From an uncultured Selenomonadales bacterium (GTDB taxonomy: Bacteria > Bacillota > Negativicutes > Selenomonadales > Selenomonadaceae), in assembly GCA_946408355.1 (NCBI GenBank), contig CAMJRX010000014.1, positions 1 to 54,555 on the forward strand: a DNA stretch of 54,555 nt, in the 5' to 3' direction. This document shows positions 51,007 to 54,555 of this stretch, piece by piece. A model generated the notes under the pieces. The model had not been told where the DNA came from. It saw nothing but the letters and a program-made list of their open reading frames with translations, and did not search any database. How positions within the stretch are numbered: position 1 is the stretch's first letter; every line of letters starts with the position of its first letter. Both the position numbers and the translations under genes were made by a program.

Positions 51007-51258
51007 TTAGCTGAGGAGCGGATTGGCGTAGAGCATAATGAGCGCGACAACGGTTGCGATAATCGCCATAGCCTCGATCAAGCCGACGGAAATAAGCGTG
51101 TTAGTGAAAAGCGTATTTTTGGCTTCGGGCTGACGAGTGATACCGTCAATAAATTTGCTGGTTACTAAGCCGTCGCCGACGCCCGCGCCGATTGCCGCCA
51201 AACCCATAGTGATACCTGCGCCCAAAAGTGCTGCTGCTACCATAATTGCATGTTCCAT
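51007..51258 (-). CDS. atpE: ATP synthase c subunit with Asp29/Glu62 pair
   Basis: 83 aa, two membrane helices joined by the polar loop RQPEAK. The ion-binding carboxylate is E62 (VGLIEAMA). Helix 1 has D29 in GAGVGDGL, where sodium-type rings (Ilyobacter, Propionigenium) carry Gln, and A63/M64 replace the Ser/Thr of the sodium site. The same Asp-Glu pair is known in mycobacterial proton rings. A proton-driven enzyme is thus more likely than a sodium one, by inference. Confidence 0.93.
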   Translation of the reverse strand: MEHAIMVAAALLGAGITMGLAAIGAGVGDGLVTSKFIDGITRQPEAKNTLFTNTLISVGLIEAMAIIATVVALIMLYANPLLS

Positions 51259-51292
51259 GTTAATAAATCCTCCTAACAGTTATAAAAAAATT

Positions 51293-51323
51293 CTAATCAA
51301 TAACCACTAACTACTAGCCACTA
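51293..51323. repeat. TTAGTGG-like heptamer repeats after atpB
   Basis: On the minus strand TAGTGGC, TAGTAGT, TAGTGGT, TATTGAT and TAG follow each other from the atpB stop codon itself. Same family as at 5600 and 10729, but without the inverted half. Confidence 0.65.
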
Positions 51324-51995
51324 CTCCGCGTGGTCTTCCTTAACCGCATTGGCAAGGTAAGCCATGCTAAGCATAGTGAAGATAACCGCTTGCACACAGC
51401 TGATAAAAATACTGAACGCCAGCCACGCTACCGACGGTATCGGCATCCAAATTGGCATCAGCTTAAGCAAAACGATGATTAAAATTTCGCCCGCGAGAAT
51501 ATTTCCGAATAGACGGAAGGCAAGCGTTATCGGCTTTGCGATTTCCTCAATCATGTTGATTACGACGAAAACCGGCGTTGGCTGGAAAAAGTGCGCGATA
51601 TAATGTCCCCGCTTAAAATAAAGTCCGAGACAGTGCACGAGAAACACTACAAATAGCGCAAGTCCAAGCGTCGTGTTTAAATCGTTTGTCGGCGACGCCA
51701 TGAGCGGCACAAGTCCGATTAAGTTGCTAGCCAACAAAAACATGAACAGCCCGACGATAAGCGGCGCAAGCATTCTGCCGCGTTTACCCATCATTGCGTC
51801 GATTTGGTCATGCAACCAGAGGATAATCATCTCAACAAAATTTTGCCAACCTTGCGGGACGACTTTTAAATTTCGTGTAGCGAGGCACGCAACCAAAATC
51901 ACAATGCCCATTGCCAGCCACGTCATTTTTAGCGTCTCAATATTGAACGTCAAACCAAGAAAATTTACCGTCTCGCGGACACCAATTTCATGCAT
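51321..51995 (-). CDS. atpB: ATP synthase a subunit
   Basis: 224 aa, five to six membrane helices. The essential arginine is in PITLAFRLFGNILAGE. Forms the ion channel against the c ring. ATG with AAGGAGG upstream. Its stop codon is the first base triplet of a heptamer repeat. Confidence 0.95.
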   Translation of the reverse strand: MHEIGVRETVNFLGLTFNIETLKMTWLAMGIVILVACLATRNLKVVPQGWQNFVEMIILWLHDQIDAMMGKRGRMLAPLIVGLFMFLLASNLIGLVPLMASPTNDLNTTLGLALFVVFLVHCLGLYFKRGHYIAHFFQPTPVFVVINMIEEIAKPITLAFRLFGNILAGEILIIVLLKLMPIWMPIPSVAWLAFSIFISCVQAVIFTMLSMAYLANAVKEDHAE

Positions 51996-52103
51996 AAATT
52001 CACCTCCTTACAAAAAAATTTTCGCGTCGGGCGTCTCACCCCCTTTTATCTCATGCGCAAGATAACACGCGCAAATTAATTTTTCCGTGACAAAAATCAC
52101 CGA

Positions 52104-52478
52104 TTAAAACTTCCGTTTAACTTCGGAGCGAGCCAGGACAAATAGCGATGTCGCATAAAATACGCCGAACGATATCGCCGTTGCCAAGAAAAGTTCTGTG
52201 GAAATGTGAATGGTGATCGCTAAAATTACGAAAACCATTCCAAGCCGCAACAGCAATCCGATTAACATAATTTTTTTAGCTTGCGCGGCGGGCGAATTTG
52301 CTACGACTTTCAAGCGGGCGGCTGTCGACAAGAAATAAAAAAAATTTAACAACGCACCTGTCAGAACTGCTCCACATAAATTGAACTGTCCCGCTGAAAT
52401 TAATTGCAATGATAAAACTGCCGCGACTGCCAGAAAAATTTTCCAACTTTCCTTGAATGTACTTAATACCTGTCTCAT
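52104..52478 (-). CDS. atpI: ATP synthase protein I-like membrane protein
   Basis: 124 aa from the ATG at 52478 (MRQVLSTFKESWKIFLAV), the usual size of AtpI; longer readings begin at an ATG at 52505 or a TTG at 52547. Four membrane helices. Position ahead of atpB and helix pattern fit AtpI, which helps c-ring assembly; sequence conservation in this family is low. Ribosome site is weak for every start. Confidence 0.7.
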   Translation of the reverse strand: MRQVLSTFKESWKIFLAVAAVLSLQLISAGQFNLCGAVLTGALLNFFYFLSTAARLKVVANSPAAQAKKIMLIGLLLRLGMVFVILAITIHISTELFLATAISFGVFYATSLFVLARSEVKRKF

Positions 52479-52547
52479 GTAATCACACTTCGACGCAATG
52501 GGCATTTTCCCTTTACTCAAAAAAAATTTTGTACAAGGAATTTTCAA

Positions 52548-52628
52548 TAACCGAAAAATATCCTCATGAAAACTTCGCGGAGATTTTTTGCACCCTTTTA
52601 AATCACTGAAAAAAATCTGTAAAAAATA
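52548..52628. other. divergent region between atp and min operons
   Basis: It contains a second copy (about 52560-52590) of the hairpin element seen after trmN6 (13867-13897), in inverted orientation to that copy relative to the nearest gene. No clear atp promoter could be assigned. Confidence 0.4.
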
Positions 52629-52657
52629 TTGGCAAGCGGCGATAGATTATGTATAAT
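52629..52657 (+). promoter_or_regulatory. promoter of minCDE
   Basis: TTGGCA (52629-52634) and TATAAT (52652-52657) with a 17-bp spacer, about 40 bases before minC. Confidence 0.75.
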
Positions 52658-52696
52658 GCACGAGGAATCATTTTTAATTCATAGGCGGTGATAAAC

Positions 52697-53341
52697 ATGA
52701 GTGATATAGTTACGATTAAGGGGCTTAAATACGGCTTGCAGCTGACGTTCGCAAAAGGCGCGAGTTTCGACGACGTGCAGGCAAATCTTTTGGACAAGCT
52801 CCAATCGGGTAACGGTTTCTTTATGCGCGGGACGACGGTTTTCGTTCCCAAAGGTTACTTTGCTGAAGAACAGAACGAGGCTCTGCGTCGCATGTTTCAT
52901 CGGCACGGAATGCTTTTCAGTACCGAGTTGAAACGTCCGAATCTTGCGCCGCCCTCCCGCGATAATTCTTCCAAAGCTTCCGCGCAGAAATTTAAAGAGA
53001 GCGTCGAGGAAGCGCAAAAAATGATGGTTATAAATCGCACGGTTCGCGGCGGGCAGGAAGTCAAAGCTAATTGCTCTGTGTTGATTTGCGGCAATGTCAA
53101 TCCTGGTGCACAAGTTATCGCGGGCGGTTCGATTGATATTCGCGGAACGTGCAGAGGCTTTGTTCATGCGGGGGCTTTCGGCGACAAAACGGCGTGCGTT
53201 GTGGCAGATAGACTTATGCCCGCGCAGATTCGCATTGCCGACTTGATTGCTCGCGCTCCCGACGAAGACATTAAAACCAATCAAGCCGAACGCGCCATGA
53301 TTAAGGATAACATGATTATCTTTGAACCGGTTGCGCGATAA
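52697..53341 (+). CDS. minC: septum site-determining protein MinC
   Basis: 214 aa from the ATG at 52697, eight bases after AGGCGG (a GTG three codons earlier overlaps that site). The C-terminal domain (NCSVLICGNVNPGAQVIAGG, GTCRGFVHAGA) is the MinC beta-helix that dimerises and binds MinD; the N-terminal domain inhibits FtsZ assembly. First gene of minCDE. Confidence 0.94.
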   Translation: MSDIVTIKGLKYGLQLTFAKGASFDDVQANLLDKLQSGNGFFMRGTTVFVPKGYFAEEQNEALRRMFHRHGMLFSTELKRPNLAPPSRDNSSKASAQKFKESVEEAQKMMVINRTVRGGQEVKANCSVLICGNVNPGAQVIAGGSIDIRGTCRGFVHAGAFGDKTACVVADRLMPAQIRIADLIARAPDEDIKTNQAERAMIKDNMIIFEPVAR

Positions 53342-53368
53342 AATTTTTTCTATGGAAGGGTAAATTAT

Positions 53369-54160
53369 ATGAGTAAGATTTTAGTAATTACGTCGGGCAA
53401 AGGCGGCGTCGGCAAAACGACTACCACAGCGAATATCGGCGTCGGGCTCGCAATGCGCGGAAACAAAGTCGCCTTGATTGACACGGACACTGGACTCCGC
53501 AATCTCGACCTTTTGCTCGGCTTGGAAAATCGCATTTTGTATGATCTTGTCGACGTGACGAGCGGGCGCGTTGCTTATAAAAAAGCTCTCGTCCGTCATA
53601 AAAAATACGAAAACCTTTATCTGTTGCCAACGTCGCAAGTTAAGGACAAATCCGCTGTCAATCCTGAACAGCTCGTTACACTTTGCGACGAGATGAAAAA
53701 AGAATTCGATTTTATAATAATCGACTGTCCCGCTGGCATTGAGCAAGGCTTTAAAACGGCTATAGCCGCCGCTGATACTGCGATTGTCGTTACTATGCCG
53801 GAAATTTCTGCCGTTCGCGACGCGGATAAAATTATCGGTGAACTCGGTCGCGCAGATAAAGAAAATGTCAAGCTGATTGTCAACCGAATTCGTCCTCAAA
53901 TGGTCGAAAAAGGCGATATGCTTGACATGGGCGATATTGACGAAATTTTATCAGTTGTGTGCATTGGACAAGTTCCCGACGACGAAAACGTTGTAGTCGC
54001 GACGAACAGGGGCGAACCCGTTATAACAATGAGCAACTCGACGGCTGGGCAGGCGTATAAAAATATCGTCGCTCGACTGTGTGGCGAAAATGTCCCGTTC
54101 CTCAAGCCGCAGAAGGAAGGCTTCTTTGCTCGGCTGAAAAAACTTTTCGGCTTGCTGTAA
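53369..54160 (+). CDS. minD: septum site-determining ATPase MinD
   Basis: 263 aa. Deviant Walker A TSGKGGVGKTTTTANIG, FIIIDCPAGIE as Walker B, and an amphipathic C-terminal helix (FFARLKKLFGLL) that binds the membrane. It recruits MinC and is released by MinE. GGAAGGG upstream. Confidence 0.97.
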   Translation: MSKILVITSGKGGVGKTTTTANIGVGLAMRGNKVALIDTDTGLRNLDLLLGLENRILYDLVDVTSGRVAYKKALVRHKKYENLYLLPTSQVKDKSAVNPEQLVTLCDEMKKEFDFIIIDCPAGIEQGFKTAIAAADTAIVVTMPEISAVRDADKIIGELGRADKENVKLIVNRIRPQMVEKGDMLDMGDIDEILSVVCIGQVPDDENVVVATNRGEPVITMSNSTAGQAYKNIVARLCGENVPFLKPQKEGFFARLKKLFGLL

Positions 54161-54172
54161 GGAGGGCTGTCT

Positions 54173-54439
54173 ATGCTTGACGTTTTAAAAAGAGTCTTCG
54201 GCATGTCCGAAAAAAAATCGGGGGCGGTCGCCAAAGAGCGTTTGCAAGTCGTGCTGATTCACGACCGCGCTAGCATTTCGCCGGAGATTATGGAAAAAAT
54301 TAAAGAAGAAATTATCAGCGTCCTGTCAAAATACATGAACATAAATCGCACCGAAATGGAAATTGCGTTGGAAAATGATTCTGATTCGGTTGCGCTCGTC
54401 GCCAATATTCCGGTAAATTCTATGCGGCACGCAAGATAA
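54173..54439 (+). CDS. minE: cell division topological specificity factor MinE
   Basis: 88 aa. N-terminal membrane-targeting region (LDVLKRVFG), the MinD-binding segment (AKERLQVVLIHDRAS), and a C-terminal alpha/beta dimerisation domain. GGAGGG upstream, twelve bases after minD. Presence of MinE, rather than DivIVA-MinJ, implies Min oscillation. Confidence 0.95.
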   Translation: MLDVLKRVFGMSEKKSGAVAKERLQVVLIHDRASISPEIMEKIKEEIISVLSKYMNINRTEMEIALENDSDSVALVANIPVNSMRHAR

Positions 54440-54449
54440 AAATTTTTGG

Positions 54450-54477
54450 GCGGTCACGATGACCGCTCTTTTTTTTT
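54450..54477 (+). terminator. terminator of minCDE
   Basis: GCGGTCA (54450-54456) and TGACCGC (54460-54466) with a CGA loop and about nine T. Confidence 0.9.
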
Positions 54478-54555
54478 ATTGCGCGAATTGTCAAATGAAG
54501 TGCAATGACTTTGAAAAGCAAACTTCCCACGGTGATTTGTAACCCAGACATTTTC
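54478..54555. other. window edge, no gene seen
   Basis: The last 78 bases hold no convincing frame on either strand and no repeat that I recognise. Confidence 0.4.

Noticed and set aside
52679-53284. Long open frame on the minus strand opposite minC (201 aa)
   Set aside because: It is a shadow of minC: the product has no recognisable family, and the plus-strand gene has a promoter, ribosome site and operon partners.
53381-53899. Open frame of 172 aa opposite minD
   Set aside because: Antisense shadow of a firmly identified gene; no start signal.

Overview
The window looks like a chromosomal segment of a diderm Firmicute, most likely Negativicutes/Selenomonadales. The chemotaxis-flagellar gene order (cheB-cheA-cheW-cheC-cheD-sigma28) and the ricT-trmN6 pair are Firmicutes-like, with strong AGGAGG ribosome sites. 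A complete RND efflux pump and a MinC-MinD-MinE set fit a cell with an outer membrane. No rRNA, tRNA or CRISPR array was seen.

Layout. 1-10.6 kb (minus strand): the 3' end of a fla/che operon (cheB, cheA, cheW, cheC, cheD, a small membrane protein, fliA, a FapA-like DUF342 protein, a small charged protein and a SwrB-like membrane coiled-coil protein), then a terminator and an asparaginase gene. 10.7-13.7 kb: a decay zone with an accC pseudogene carrying at least four lesions, an internally deleted IS256-family remnant with both inverted repeats, and an IS5-family transposase whose 3' end is cut by that remnant. 13.9-25.2 kb (minus): trmN6-ricT, deoD, cheV, an orphan P-loop protein with a zinc ribbon protein, a broken TnpB, an RND pump with its adaptor, and pduX-cobS. 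25.3-33 kb (mostly plus): an NhaC antiporter, a PAS-GGDEF-EAL protein, a frameshifted secreted metallopeptidase/RTX protein, a diguanylate cyclase response regulator (minus) and a DUF1537 sugar-acid kinase. 33-42.2 kb (minus): the accessory operon described below. 42.3-44.8 kb: an aminotransferase and a Bcr/CflA-type exporter. 44.9-52.5 kb (minus): the atp operon (atpI-B-E-F-H-A-G-D-C), interrupted between atpG and atpD by a dead four-helix-bundle gene. 52.7-54.4 kb (plus): minCDE.

The most unusual part is the 9-kb operon at 32980-42113. It starts with a Vps4/SpoVK-like AAA+ ATPase, continues through about ten small proteins, and ends in two large dynamin-like GTPases that resemble the LeoBC/LeoA (Eleos-type) pair. 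Five small proteins share a W-x-E-E-T ... DE(L/V)PxYIRxKI ... EMELELGMSI type tail. Two others form a second family. One carries the same roughly 65-residue C-terminal domain as the first dynamin. The AAA+ C-terminus shares a VSEEYVK-type motif with two of the small proteins. The predicted promoter holds a run of nine G between a consensus -35 and a -10 at 16-bp spacing, the usual design of a phase-variable promoter. I infer a switchable, membrane-acting system, possibly defensive, in which AAA+ and dynamin motors act on a family of small membrane proteins.
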